Shown: positions 50,512-60,010, counted from the stretch's first letter. The stretch: DNA of 64,000 nucleotides from Flavobacterium sp. Sd200 (GCF_009826935.1 NZ_WUMN01000006.1:1-64000); one strand, 5' to 3'. Notes: generated by a model not told the origin, from the letters alone. Program-made: numbers and translations.

Positions 50512-52362
50512 ATGAAAATCATTAATTGGTGTAAAGAAAATTACCTGCTAACAGCACTCATAGTTTTTAGTTTTGCAATTAGGCTTTTAAGGCTCGATTT
50601 TCAGAGCCCCTGGGCAGATGAGCTTTTTACCCTGACCAACTCGCATTCAAATAAATCACTGGGAGACATCTTTGCAGCACTTAAAGGAGATGTACACCCA
50701 CCATTGTATTATTATTTAGTACATTTTTTCATGTCTGTATTTGGCAACACTGCCTATGCCGCCAGGTTTGTATCTGTATTGTTTGGAGTTGGCGGCCTCG
50801 TAGCATTATATTATCTGGCAAAAGAGCTGTTTAATAAAAATGTGGCGTTATTGGCAGTATTATTAATAAGTATAAACCATTTTCATATCTACTATTCTCA
50901 GGAGGCAAGAATGTACTCCATGATGTTTTTTAGCACAACTCTTTCTTTCTTATACTTAATAAGATTTGTAAGAATACCCACATTAAAAAATGCACTGTTT
51001 TTTGCACTAACAGGTGTACTGCTCATAAACACACACTTTTACTCGCTCTTTGCACTTTGTGCCCAATATACCATCCTGCTTTACTTTGTTATTAAGCCTT
51101 ACAACACTACAGGCAAAAAAATGTTCTTATACTCGCTAATGGCAGGTATAATTACTTTAGTATCATTTATACCTTCTTTGGTAATCTTTTTAGGAACAAG
51201 CGGAAGAAATTCTTTTTGGATCACAGCCCCTGTATGGGGTGTATATACGGCAATGTTTGAAGAACTGTTAGGTTCTGAAATTGCGGTGGCTGTTGCTGTG
51301 ATTGCCACACTATACTTTTTGTTCAGATTATTTAAAGAAGACGACACCCCACAATACAAAATAGACCCTGTTACAGACAGGCCTGTGTTTGCTTTCCATG
51401 TACTTTTTATATGGATATTTGTTACCATATTTTTCCCATATGCACTTTCTTACATTCATTTGCCAATGATAGTAAGCAGGTATTTTATAAACATACTTCC
51501 GCCAATCTTTATCCTTATTGCTGCCGGAATGAGCCTTATAAAAAACAATACTGTTAAGGCTACATTACTTTCGGTTTTTATGCTTTACACACTTAATGAT
51601 CTTGTTTTTGTAAAAAAATACTATCATAATGTTTCTAAAACCCAGTACAGGGAGGCCAGCAATTATGTAAAAGAAAACCGTAAGAACAACGAAAAGATAT
51701 ATTCTACCTTTGGTATATTCTTCTCTTATTTTTTAACCCCTGAAGATAATAACGAGGTTACGGGCAGCTCATTGAATCAAATTGCAGACAGAATTATGAG
51801 TAATGCAGAAAAGCCACAGTCGTTTTGGTATATAGATATTCCGCTTTCAAATACTGCAAATCCAACTTCAGAGCAAACCCAAAAAGTTTTAGACAGCCTT
51901 TTTGTTGTAGATAAAAACGCCGAACTTTTTGACGCTTTTGCAAAGCACTACCATACAAAAGCAGATTACAAACCAAGCGGAGACTTTGCGAGGTTTAAGC
52001 CATATAAAGACAGAAATGGATCTGACGTTAATTTTTCTTATGAATTTGTAAACGATCTGGGAGATGCATTTGAAGTAGTTGGATGGGCTTATTTTAACGA
52101 ACAGTCTGCCGAACATACAAAAATTACGGTGGTATTGATCAATGGTGAAGAAGAGATAGTATTGGCGCCTGAAAGTGTTGACAGACCCGATGTAACTTCT
52201 TATTTTAAAAGCCAGTTCGACATTAATAACTCCGGATTTAAAAAACAGATAAGCAAAAACAGCCTTAAACCGGGCACTTATAAACTGGCACTCTATGTTG
52301 CAGACCCTGTTACTAAAAAGGACGCCTTTGTAATTTCAGATAAGGTTATAACCAAACAATAA
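50512..52362 (+). CDS. GT39-type (GT-C) glycosyltransferase 3
   Basis: This 616-residue protein is a tandem paralogue of the preceding one and is similar from end to end (LDFQSPWADELFTL, HIYYSQEARMYSMMFF, LSYIHLPMIVSRYFINILPP). The C-terminal domain is of the same type (FKPYKDRNGSDVNFSYEF, WAYFNEQSA, DVTSYFKSQFDIN). Both active-site acids are kept. Two closely related enzymes in tandem suggest two related sugar additions, or a dedicated enzyme for each acceptor. Confidence 0.88.
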   Translation: MKIINWCKENYLLTALIVFSFAIRLLRLDFQSPWADELFTLTNSHSNKSLGDIFAALKGDVHPPLYYYLVHFFMSVFGNTAYAARFVSVLFGVGGLVALYYLAKELFNKNVALLAVLLISINHFHIYYSQEARMYSMMFFSTTLSFLYLIRFVRIPTLKNALFFALTGVLLINTHFYSLFALCAQYTILLYFVIKPYNTTGKKMFLYSLMAGIITLVSFIPSLVIFLGTSGRNSFWITAPVWGVYTAMFEELLGSEIAVAVAVIATLYFLFRLFKEDDTPQYKIDPVTDRPVFAFHVLFIWIFVTIFFPYALSYIHLPMIVSRYFINILPPIFILIAAGMSLIKNNTVKATLLSVFMLYTLNDLVFVKKYYHNVSKTQYREASNYVKENRKNNEKIYSTFGIFFSYFLTPEDNNEVTGSSLNQIADRIMSNAEKPQSFWYIDIPLSNTANPTSEQTQKVLDSLFVVDKNAELFDAFAKHYHTKADYKPSGDFARFKPYKDRNGSDVNFSYEFVNDLGDAFEVVGWAYFNEQSAEHTKITVVLINGEEEIVLAPESVDRPDVTSYFKSQFDINNSGFKKQISKNSLKPGTYKLALYVADPVTKKDAFVISDKVITKQ

Positions 52363-52495
52363 TAAAATAACTAATGTGTTACATATAAGGATTTAATTTA
52401 CAAGCTAAATTCAGACTCGCAAACAACACATTTACAGTTATATATAAAAAATAAAAAAATTACGCAAGACCCAAACAAAATTTATATAAGCTTTA

Positions 52496-52525
52496 TTTGG
52501 TGTAATCTAAAATTATATACATTTG
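52496..52525 (+). promoter_or_regulatory. Internal promoter TTTG-N18-TACATTTG
   Basis: TTTG (52496-52499) stands 18 bases before TACATTTG (52518-52525). It faces the lipoprotein gene 19 bases downstream and should drive it independently of the surrounding locus. Confidence 0.74.
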
Positions 52526-52544
52526 CAAAAAAAAATTTAACAAA

Positions 52545-53093
52545 ATGAAGGCAAGATTTTTAATAGTTGCAGCTCTATTTTCTATTATTTTTAGCTCTTG
52601 TAAAAACGAAACAGAAGCAAAAAAAACCGAGGCTACTGAAGAGGTAAAAGCAAACTTTACCGCAGAATTTGATTTAACTTCTGATAAAGATGATGCTCTT
52701 GCATTATACTATACAGAAGACGGATCTATAGCCTTTACTCCTGAAAAAGTATTTTGGCTTCCTATAATAGCCAATAAAGGTTATCAAAAAGTAACAGTAA
52801 ACGTTCCGGACGAGAAGCTGCCTAAAGCTTTAAGGGTAGACTTTGGTGCTAAAAAAGGTGCAGAACAGGGAAATATTACTCTTAAAAGCTTTAAAATAAC
52901 ATGCTATAATAAAAGCATAGAAGGCAACGGAAACAATTTCCTTGAATATTTTATTCAGGATAAATTAGTTGAAGTTTCTCATGACAGCGCAGCAGGAACA
53001 ATTACATTTAAACAGGATCTTAAAAACAATGCAAACCATTTTTACTATCCTACACAGAAGCTTTTAGATGAGCTTAAAAAAATAGAGAACTAA
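52545..53093 (+). CDS. Small lipoprotein, paralogue of 47161-47685
   Basis: The 182-residue precursor has a lipobox-like IFSSC (Cys19), then a Lys/Glu-rich spacer (ETEAKKTEATEEVKA) and a beta-rich domain: ALALYYTEDGSIAF, VTVNVPDEKLP, LRVDFGAKKGAEQGNITLK, NNFLEYFIQD and HFYYPTQKLLDEL. It shares its whole domain with the lipoprotein at 47161. It is flanked by a consensus promoter and a terminator, so it can be expressed strongly on its own. The function is unknown; a link with GT39 products is inferred. Confidence 0.78.
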   Translation: MKARFLIVAALFSIIFSSCKNETEAKKTEATEEVKANFTAEFDLTSDKDDALALYYTEDGSIAFTPEKVFWLPIIANKGYQKVTVNVPDEKLPKALRVDFGAKKGAEQGNITLKSFKITCYNKSIEGNGNNFLEYFIQDKLVEVSHDSAAGTITFKQDLKNNANHFYYPTQKLLDELKKIEN

Positions 53094-53117
53094 TATATTT
53101 TATATAGTAGAAAGATA

Positions 53118-53150
53118 AAAAGGGACTGGTACTAACCGTCCCTTTTGTTA
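53118..53150 (+). terminator. Terminator inside the polysaccharide locus
   Basis: AAAAGGGAC (53118-53126) pairs with GTCCCTTTT (53138-53146), with an inner GGT/ACC, followed by GTTA. It separates the lipoprotein gene from the flippase gene. Confidence 0.8.
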
Positions 53151-53185
53151 TATTGCACCGTTTTTGTTTTAGCAAAAGTAAAAAA

Positions 53186-54457
53186 ATGATCAAAAAAATA
53201 TTAAACAATAAGCCCCTGCTCAACCTCCTTATATATGGTGTTGGGCAGGGGTTTAATTTAATAACCCCTATACTGGTTGTTCCTTATTTAGTTAGCATTT
53301 GCGGTCAGGAACGCTTTGGCAAAATAAGTGTAGGCATGGCCATATCTTTCTTTTTGATAGTAGTTATAGACTATGGCAGCGATATAAACGGTGTAAAAGA
53401 CGTTGCCGTAAACCGAAATAATAAACAGGCACTAACTGTTTTATTGAGCACCGCATATGCAGCCCGCATGCTGTTGCTCATAGCCATTATTGCAGTAACC
53501 TCGTTGCTCTTTATCAGCGTTCCTTATTTTAGTAACGAAAAGCAACTATTCTTTTTATGCCTGTCTATTGTTGCCGGGCAGTGTATTAGCCCCATTTGGG
53601 TATTTCAGGGTATAGAACATTTTAAATGGACAGCAATAATCAACATCCTGTGCAAAGTGTTGTATGCCCTTGGCGTTTTTATATTTATAAAGCAACCCCA
53701 TCATTATATATATGTTTGCCTGCTGTGGGGCATGGGCATGATCGTTGCCTACGGAATAGGCTTTGCAGCACTATGCCGCACATATAAAATTTCGCTTAAA
53801 AGAACCTCTGTAAAACAGGTACAGGACTATTTAAAACAACACTTTTCAATATTTTCATCACAAATATTCCTTTCGCTGCAACTGTATGCCCCGGTAATGC
53901 TTATAAGTTTTTTTATTGGCGATGCCATGGCCGGCACCTACAAAATACTCGAGCATATAATTGTAATATTCCGCACCTACATTTTTCTGTTCTTTAATTA
54001 TGCCTATCCACGTGTATGCTATTTATTAGAGCAAAGCACAAGCCAGGCGCTGCGTTTTTGGAAAACCTACAATCTTGCTAATTTTATATTTATAGCCCTT
54101 TGTATGGGAATGCTCTATATAATGGCGGTACCCGTTGCCTGTTATTTTACTCACACACCTTTTAACCAACCCGACGAACTTGCAAACAATATTGCTACAA
54201 TGCTAAGGGTTGCTATATTTTTTCCGCTAACACTGGCAATATCTACGCCACTAAAGCAATTGCTGTTAGGCTATGGAAAACAAAAATATTATGTAAACCT
54301 TACTTTAGGCATAGTGTTTTTAAATATGGCAGCTATGGTAATACTTATTCCGCTATTTAAAATATATGGTGTATTGCTGTCGCTTATAGTTACAGAAATT
54401 GTAACTATAGTTTTATACCTTCCGGCCATTAAAAACAAACAGGCAGGTGCCAATTAA
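53186..54457 (+). CDS. Polysaccharide flippase (Wzx-like, MATE/MVF fold)
   Basis: The 423-residue protein has about twelve to fourteen membrane segments. The N-terminus (LLIYGVGQGFNLITPILVVPYLVSICGQERFG) and IDYGSDINGVKDVAVNR are characteristic of Wzx O-antigen flippases. It should move the undecaprenyl-diphosphate-linked repeat unit to the periplasmic face. The start at 53186 is preferred over an upstream TTG frame, which would add a non-hydrophobic leader. Confidence 0.88.
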   Translation: MIKKILNNKPLLNLLIYGVGQGFNLITPILVVPYLVSICGQERFGKISVGMAISFFLIVVIDYGSDINGVKDVAVNRNNKQALTVLLSTAYAARMLLLIAIIAVTSLLFISVPYFSNEKQLFFLCLSIVAGQCISPIWVFQGIEHFKWTAIINILCKVLYALGVFIFIKQPHHYIYVCLLWGMGMIVAYGIGFAALCRTYKISLKRTSVKQVQDYLKQHFSIFSSQIFLSLQLYAPVMLISFFIGDAMAGTYKILEHIIVIFRTYIFLFFNYAYPRVCYLLEQSTSQALRFWKTYNLANFIFIALCMGMLYIMAVPVACYFTHTPFNQPDELANNIATMLRVAIFFPLTLAISTPLKQLLLGYGKQKYYVNLTLGIVFLNMAAMVILIPLFKIYGVLLSLIVTEIVTIVLYLPAIKNKQAGAN

Positions 54458-54495
54458 AAAAACTATTGTAATTTTGAGGCCATACCCTGCACTAA

Positions 54496-55173
54496 ATGAT
54501 CAAAAAACTATTTCAAAAACTGCTTAACAAATCGGGAAAAGACTACCAGATAGATCAGGATATACCCAACGGTTTTTTTATAAGGGTAATTTATAAAAGA
54601 ATGATCATGCTTTTAAGAGGCCTTATCATAATGGGTAGAAAGGTTTACATTGGCAGCAACTGTTCTGTTAGCAACAAGCGAAATATTTTTTTTGGTAAAA
54701 ATGTTACTATAGAACATCATACTATAATAGATGGCTATGCCTCTCAAAAAGTACACATAGGCCATGGCAGCCGCATTGGAGCATACTCCTGGGTAATGTG
54801 CACCAGCCATTTTTCTAAATACGGCAAAGGGCTTACAATGGGCAATAATTCTGCAGTAGGACAGTTTACAGAGTTTGGTGCCGCAGGCGGTATCGAAATT
54901 GGTAACGATGTTATAATGGGCTCTTATGTAAGCTTTCATTCCGAAAATCATAATTTTAGCGACACTACTAAGCTCATACGCGAGCAGGGAGTAACTTCTA
55001 AGGGCATAAAAATAGGCAACAATGTATGGGTGGGTGCCAAGGTTACTTTTTTAGACGGCTGTGTAGTGGGCAATCACTGTGTGGTAGCCGCCGGAGCAGT
55101 AGTAATAGGAGAATTTCCGGATTATAGTGTTATAGGCGGCATACCTGCCAAAATTTTAAAATCAATAAGCTAA
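54496..55173 (+). CDS. Hexapeptide-repeat acyltransferase (WcaF/LbH type)
   Basis: The 225-residue protein shows left-handed beta-helix repeats: VYIGSNCSVSNKRNIFFGKNVTIE, IGHGSRIGAYSWV and IEIGNDVIMGSYVSF. The catalytic histidine lies in HSENHNFSDT. The end GIKIGNNVWVGAKVTFLDG...VVAAGAVV..IGGIPAKIL is the typical xenobiotic/colanic-acid acetyltransferase finish. It probably O-acetylates a sugar of the repeat unit using acetyl-CoA. It overlaps the next gene by one base. Confidence 0.92.
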   Translation: MIKKLFQKLLNKSGKDYQIDQDIPNGFFIRVIYKRMIMLLRGLIIMGRKVYIGSNCSVSNKRNIFFGKNVTIEHHTIIDGYASQKVHIGHGSRIGAYSWVMCTSHFSKYGKGLTMGNNSAVGQFTEFGAAGGIEIGNDVIMGSYVSFHSENHNFSDTTKLIREQGVTSKGIKIGNNVWVGAKVTFLDGCVVGNHCVVAAGAVVIGEFPDYSVIGGIPAKILKSIS

Positions 55174-56423
55174 TGGGCTTAAAAGTTAAAAAAGAAGTAA
55201 TATACGGCATATTGTTCTTTGCCTGTGTGGGCGTTCCTTACTTAGGCAGCTACGAACTTACATTTGGTGTATGGTCTTTAACTACCTTATTGACGGTAAG
55301 AAACAAATATTCGCTAACCATATTGCAACAGGTTGGTTGTTTTGCATCTATTTTTTTAATAGCCCTGTGCATTAGCTTTTTTCACGAAGTAAAAACCTAC
55401 GAATATATTAGGGACATTACTTATATGGTTAAACCCATATTAGGATTGCTCATTGGTTACCAGCTGTGTAAAGACTACATGAAAAACCCTCTTGGCTTGG
55501 TAGTCAATACCGGTATTTTGATCGCTATAGCGCACTTACTGGTAATGGTATTTTCTATAATGATGTACAGAATTACCGACATGCATAAACTTAGGGAGTA
55601 TTCTGGATATTTTAGCGACTATGAGGTATATGCACTTATAATACTATTATTTAGAAAAGAATTCAACCTCAATATTTCGGGCAAAAAATATCAGATCGGT
55701 GTCTTATTGTTAAGTGTTTCGATAGCATTGTATCTTGCCCGTACAAACTTCATTCAGCTCGGCATTTTTTACCTGGCCCTTAAAGGATATTTCCGTATCA
55801 ACAAACGTTCGGTTATCATAATATCTACGCTTGTATTTGTGCTTGGGGCAAGCTATGCTGCCATATATTCCTATAACCCAAAACGCGGATCTAAAGGCTT
55901 CGAGGCATTTCTGTATAAAATAAAAATTGCCCCTACAGAACCTTTTAAGACCAAAGTTAGGGCCGATGACTGGAAAGATTTTCATGACAATTACCGCTCC
56001 TATGAAACCATCTTGACTTTAAGGCAGGTGCCACAGGGCGGTGTAAGTGCAGTATTGTTTGGCGAAGGCATGGGATCGTCTATAGACCTTAAAAGAAAAG
56101 TATGGCTTCAAACCAGCCTTATGCGCTATATTCCTTTTTTACATAATGGTTTCATGACAGTGTTTCTAAAATCAGGGCTTATTGGAGACATCATTCTTAT
56201 AATATCTATATTGCTCTTCTTCAGACACAAAAAAACTGATGACAGCCGTGTAAAGCACTTAAATTATTTAATGACCGGTACAGGATTGTTCCTTGTAATG
56301 TCTTATTGGGTATTTATGGGGCTTTATTTTGTACCCGACTCTAAATCGGTAATAATTGGTTTTTTGATCCGCTATCGCGAAAATGTGATTGCTTCTTTAA
56401 AGAACCCTAAACTTATTTCATGA
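55173..56423 (+). CDS. O-antigen polymerase-like membrane protein (candidate Wzy)
   Basis: The 416-residue protein has about ten membrane segments and one large periplasmic loop (about 230-325) containing DDWKDFHDNYRSY and an Arg-rich stretch. The following FLHNGFMTVFLKSGLIGDIILI resembles the Wzy/WaaL signature (HN...G..G). Wzy proteins polymerise repeat units in the periplasm. The sequence is too variable to be certain. Its one-base overlap with the acyltransferase gene and four-base overlap with the next gene show a tight operon. Confidence 0.72.
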   Translation: MGLKVKKEVIYGILFFACVGVPYLGSYELTFGVWSLTTLLTVRNKYSLTILQQVGCFASIFLIALCISFFHEVKTYEYIRDITYMVKPILGLLIGYQLCKDYMKNPLGLVVNTGILIAIAHLLVMVFSIMMYRITDMHKLREYSGYFSDYEVYALIILLFRKEFNLNISGKKYQIGVLLLSVSIALYLARTNFIQLGIFYLALKGYFRINKRSVIIISTLVFVLGASYAAIYSYNPKRGSKGFEAFLYKIKIAPTEPFKTKVRADDWKDFHDNYRSYETILTLRQVPQGGVSAVLFGEGMGSSIDLKRKVWLQTSLMRYIPFLHNGFMTVFLKSGLIGDIILIISILLFFRHKKTDDSRVKHLNYLMTGTGLFLVMSYWVFMGLYFVPDSKSVIIGFLIRYRENVIASLKNPKLIS

Positions 56424-57574
56424 AAAACATTCTTGTAATACATCAGTCGGCAGAACTTTACGGATCAGACAAAACATTGCTTGTAGTACTTTCCCAACTT
56501 GATAAAAAAGATTTTTTTCCGGTTGTTGTATTGCCTTTTGAAGGACCGCTTAAAACAGAACTCGAAAAAGAGGGTATTAAAGTAGTAATAGCACCTGTTC
56601 TAAAATTATACCGCAAGATGTTTACCCCAAAAAACCTGCTTGCGCTTGCTAAAGGGGCAAATTCTGCCATTAAAACTTTAGATGAGTTACATGCCGTTTA
56701 TAAGTTTGACATGGTGTACTCTAACACCCTTGCTGTACTTCTGGGCATGATATATGCACGCAAACGTAAGCTAAAGCACATATGGCATGTACACGAAATT
56801 ATTACCACACCAAAAGTTATAGCCAATACATTTGCATGGCTGTTAGACCGTTATGCAACCCTTGTGGTGTGCAACTCTTACGCCACAAAAAACAACCTGA
56901 CCAGCAGGCAAAAAACACTGGAAAGTAAAACGGTTGTAGTACACAACGGGCTCAATGCACTACCCCAAACACAACATCAGCCAAGCACTAAAACAAAATA
57001 TGGCTTTGAAGAAACCGATGTTGTTATAACACTTCTTGGTCGTATTGGTTGGTTTAAAGGTCATAAATGGTTACTAAACACCTATATCGAAAACTTTAAA
57101 AACAGCAATGTAAAAATGTTGTTTGTAGGATCGCCTGTGCCTGGACAGGAACATTATCAGGACGAAGTTGAAGCTATAATTGCACAGCACAACCTGCAGG
57201 ATAGTGTAAAGATAATAGCATTTACAACCAATGTACAGTCTATTTGGAATGCTACCGATATTACAGCTGTTCCGTCCACAGAGGCAGAACCCTTTGGACT
57301 TGTAGCATTGGAAGGTATGCTGGCAAAAAAACCTGTAGTAGCCTCTAACCATGGTGGCCTTACAGAAATTGTTGTTGATAAACAAACAGGCTTTTTAGTA
57401 GAACCCGGCAACAATGAAAGCCTTGCAAAAGCATTGAAAAATCTAATAGACAACCCACAACTGCGAAATGAGTTTGGAGCTAAAGGCTACGAAAGGGCAA
57501 TATCGCAATTTAGCCAGGATCAATATGTAAAGGGAATGGTTGATATATTTGCAGGTAAAGTATCTAAAAGTTAG
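56420..57574 (+). CDS. GT4-family glycosyltransferase
   Basis: The 384-residue GT-B enzyme begins ILVIHQSAELYGSDKTLL, has HVHEIITTPK, VVVHNGLN, LLGRIGWFKGHKWLL, and the C-terminal EPFGLVALEGMLAKKPVVAS motif (E-x7-E) with TGFLVEPGN. The donor is a nucleotide sugar and the acceptor probably the lipid-linked repeat unit on the cytoplasmic face. The start ATGA overlaps the preceding stop. Confidence 0.93.
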   Translation: MKNILVIHQSAELYGSDKTLLVVLSQLDKKDFFPVVVLPFEGPLKTELEKEGIKVVIAPVLKLYRKMFTPKNLLALAKGANSAIKTLDELHAVYKFDMVYSNTLAVLLGMIYARKRKLKHIWHVHEIITTPKVIANTFAWLLDRYATLVVCNSYATKNNLTSRQKTLESKTVVVHNGLNALPQTQHQPSTKTKYGFEETDVVITLLGRIGWFKGHKWLLNTYIENFKNSNVKMLFVGSPVPGQEHYQDEVEAIIAQHNLQDSVKIIAFTTNVQSIWNATDITAVPSTEAEPFGLVALEGMLAKKPVVASNHGGLTEIVVDKQTGFLVEPGNNESLAKALKNLIDNPQLRNEFGAKGYERAISQFSQDQYVKGMVDIFAGKVSKS

Positions 57575-57585
57575 TATTAAAAGAA

Positions 57586-57593
57586 TATATTTG
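57586..57593 (+). promoter_or_regulatory. Possible internal -7 box TATATTTG
   Basis: The box matches TAnnTTTG in the 38-base gap before the DUF1972-type glycosyltransferase gene, 19 bases from its start. Confidence 0.5.
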
Positions 57594-57612
57594 CTCTTCT
57601 CAAAATTTTAAG

Positions 57613-58725
57613 ATGAAAATAGCTATAGTAGGTACCAGGGGGATACCAAACCATTACAGCGGTTTTGAGCAATTTGCCGAATATTTTTGCGTATATCTTG
57701 CCGAAAAAGGACACGAGGTGTACTGCTACAATTCGCATAACCACAAGTATCAGGAAAAAACGTTTAAAGGAGTACACCTTATACACAAGTACGACCCCGA
57801 ATATAAAGTGGGTACCTTTGGTCAGTTTATTTATGACTTTAACTGCATAATGGATTCGCGCAAAAGAAATTTTGACATAATCCTTCAACTGGGCTATACC
57901 AGCAACTCTATATGGCATTTTTTAATACCTAAAAAGGCGGTTAATATTACCAACATGGATGGCCTGGAGTGGAAACGCTCTAAATATTCGCCAAAAGTGC
58001 AAAAGTTTCTCATGTATGCAGAAAAACTTGCAGCAAACAGCAGCGACTATCTTGTAGCCGATTCTTTGGGAATACAATCGTTCCTGAAAAAGAAATATAA
58101 TAAAGACTCCCAATACATACCTTATGGCGCGCATCCGTTTACAAACCCGGACGATGCCATTTTAAAAGATTTTGGCGTAGAAAAAGGAAACTACAACATG
58201 ATCATTGCCCGCTTTGAGCCAGAAAATAATATAGATATGGTGCTACAGGGCGTGGCAGACAGTGGCGATAAAACCACCATTTTGGTAGTGGGAAACAATA
58301 CCACAAAATATGGCGAATATTTAAAGAAAAAATATGCTGCTTATAACAATATTGTTTTTACGGGTGGTATTTTTAACATAACTTATTTAAACAATTTACG
58401 TTATTACTCAAAGCTTTACTTCCATGGCCACTCTGTGGGGGGCACAAACCCGTCTCTGTTAGAGGCTATGGCTTCGAGGGCATTTATAATTGCGCATAAT
58501 AACGATTTTAACAAGGCGATTCTAAAAGAAAATGCCTACTATTTTTCTAACCCTGCTGAGGCAGCAACATTGCTTACTACCTTAAAAAGGGAAGAGAACA
58601 CACAAAAAATTGAGAACAACTACAATGCCATAGTGCACGATTTTAACTGGGATAAGATAAATGGCGAATATTTACAATTTTTCGAGCAATGTTTTATTAA
58701 AAAGAATAGGCCTGTCGCCGGGTAA
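57613..58725 (+). CDS. Glycosyltransferase with N-terminal DUF1972 domain (rhamnosyltransferase-like)
   Basis: The 370-residue GT-B protein starts with the DUF1972 signature IVGTRGIPNHYSGFEQFAEY. It continues with NITNMDGLEWKRSKYS, YLVADSLGIQSFLKKKY, YIPYGAHPF, MIIARFEPENNIDMVLQG and HGHSVGGTNPSLLEAMAS. Relatives transfer rhamnose or other deoxysugars, which would fit rfbC and rfbD in the same locus. Its 3' end overlaps the next gene by 65 bases in another frame. Confidence 0.9.
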   Translation: MKIAIVGTRGIPNHYSGFEQFAEYFCVYLAEKGHEVYCYNSHNHKYQEKTFKGVHLIHKYDPEYKVGTFGQFIYDFNCIMDSRKRNFDIILQLGYTSNSIWHFLIPKKAVNITNMDGLEWKRSKYSPKVQKFLMYAEKLAANSSDYLVADSLGIQSFLKKKYNKDSQYIPYGAHPFTNPDDAILKDFGVEKGNYNMIIARFEPENNIDMVLQGVADSGDKTTILVVGNNTTKYGEYLKKKYAAYNNIVFTGGIFNITYLNNLRYYSKLYFHGHSVGGTNPSLLEAMASRAFIIAHNNDFNKAILKENAYYFSNPAEAATLLTTLKREENTQKIENNYNAIVHDFNWDKINGEYLQFFEQCFIKKNRPVAG

Positions 58726-60010
58726 AAAGCTTTTAGTATTCTTAATATCGCTGGTAGCCATTACAATACCGTTAAGCAACATATACAATAGTATATCGTT
58801 AATATTTTTTGTGCTTATATGTGTGCTTTCAGCAAAAAAACAGGAAATATCGTTACGGTTTCCACTACTGCTGCCCATATTATTGTTTGGGATCATGGTG
58901 TTGTCGCTGTGCTGGTCGTTAGATTCAAAAATTTCGCTTAAAGCACTTGGCAAAGAAGCTTCACTTGTTTTTATCCCATTGGCATTTATACTTAACCGCC
59001 GCCTTAACCGCCGTGCTGTAGACGATATCCTCAAAAATTACAGCCTTGCCATGTGTCTGTTTTGCCTTTATTGCATTATCAGGGCAACGGTAAGATACAG
59101 TTCTTCAGGCAATATCGATGTGTTCTTTTATCACGAACTTTCAGGCCCTGATCTTAATGCCATATATTGTTCTGCATTGATTTCCCTCGCGTTGTTCGAG
59201 TTTATATCAAGAAAAAATAAAACCTTTTGGGGCTATATTGCAACATTGTTTTTGCTTATAATGGTGTTTTTACTCTCGTCTAAAAACATAATTATTATAG
59301 ATGTTGCACTCATTATTGTATATTATATTTTCTTTTCCGGGTTAACAAAAAAAGCAATTACCATAACAGTGTGCCTTTTTTGTCTTTTTGCCTCTGCTTT
59401 GGGCTACTATGGAAAAATACATGAACGCATAGCACACGAAATGCGTCCTGTTGCTGTACCTACCGATATTACAGGGGTACATAATGTAACGGTTGGCGAA
59501 GCCTGGAAAACTGATAGATTTACAAATAACCATTATTTTAACGGCACAGCATTCAGAGCCTACCAAATAAGGATATTTACAGAAATGTTGCAGGAAGATC
59601 CTATATTTTTTAATGGCTATGGTTTAAATACATCCAGCATAAAAGTAGACCAAAAAGCAGCAGAACATAATATATTTCACGGTTCGGGAGAAGTTGTGGG
59701 TTACAACAAGTATAACTTTCATAACCAGTATGTAGAAACCTTTGCCGACCTTGGATTTTTTGGGTTTCTTATTGTTATAATTATTGTGTTGGTTAATCTT
59801 ATAAACGGGCTAACCGCAAAATATTTTGTACATATTGCTTTTGCAGTTCTCATGATAAGCTTATTTTTGACCGAGTCTTTTTTATGGAGGCAAAGGGGGG
59901 TAGTATTCTTTACACTTTTTTATTGCCTGTTTAACGATTTGAGGCCATTATCTGCGCGCCTGCTCAATTTGTTGCGCCCAAACAAAGTAAAAGAGTTAGA
60001 GCAGGTATAA
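58661..60010 (+). CDS. O-antigen ligase family membrane protein
   Basis: The 449-residue protein has about ten to eleven membrane segments and a large loop (about 250-355). The Wzy_C signature FHNQYVETFADLGFFGFLIV follows the loop. It may be the ligase that moves finished glycan to its final acceptor, or the polymerase, with the protein at 55173 taking the other role. The ATG at 58661 lies inside the preceding gene; a start further in would cut into the first membrane helix. Confidence 0.8.
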   Translation: MANIYNFSSNVLLKRIGLSPGKKLLVFLISLVAITIPLSNIYNSISLIFFVLICVLSAKKQEISLRFPLLLPILLFGIMVLSLCWSLDSKISLKALGKEASLVFIPLAFILNRRLNRRAVDDILKNYSLAMCLFCLYCIIRATVRYSSSGNIDVFFYHELSGPDLNAIYCSALISLALFEFISRKNKTFWGYIATLFLLIMVFLLSSKNIIIIDVALIIVYYIFFSGLTKKAITITVCLFCLFASALGYYGKIHERIAHEMRPVAVPTDITGVHNVTVGEAWKTDRFTNNHYFNGTAFRAYQIRIFTEMLQEDPIFFNGYGLNTSSIKVDQKAAEHNIFHGSGEVVGYNKYNFHNQYVETFADLGFFGFLIVIIIVLVNLINGLTAKYFVHIAFAVLMISLFLTESFLWRQRGVVFFTLFYCLFNDLRPLSARLLNLLRPNKVKELEQV

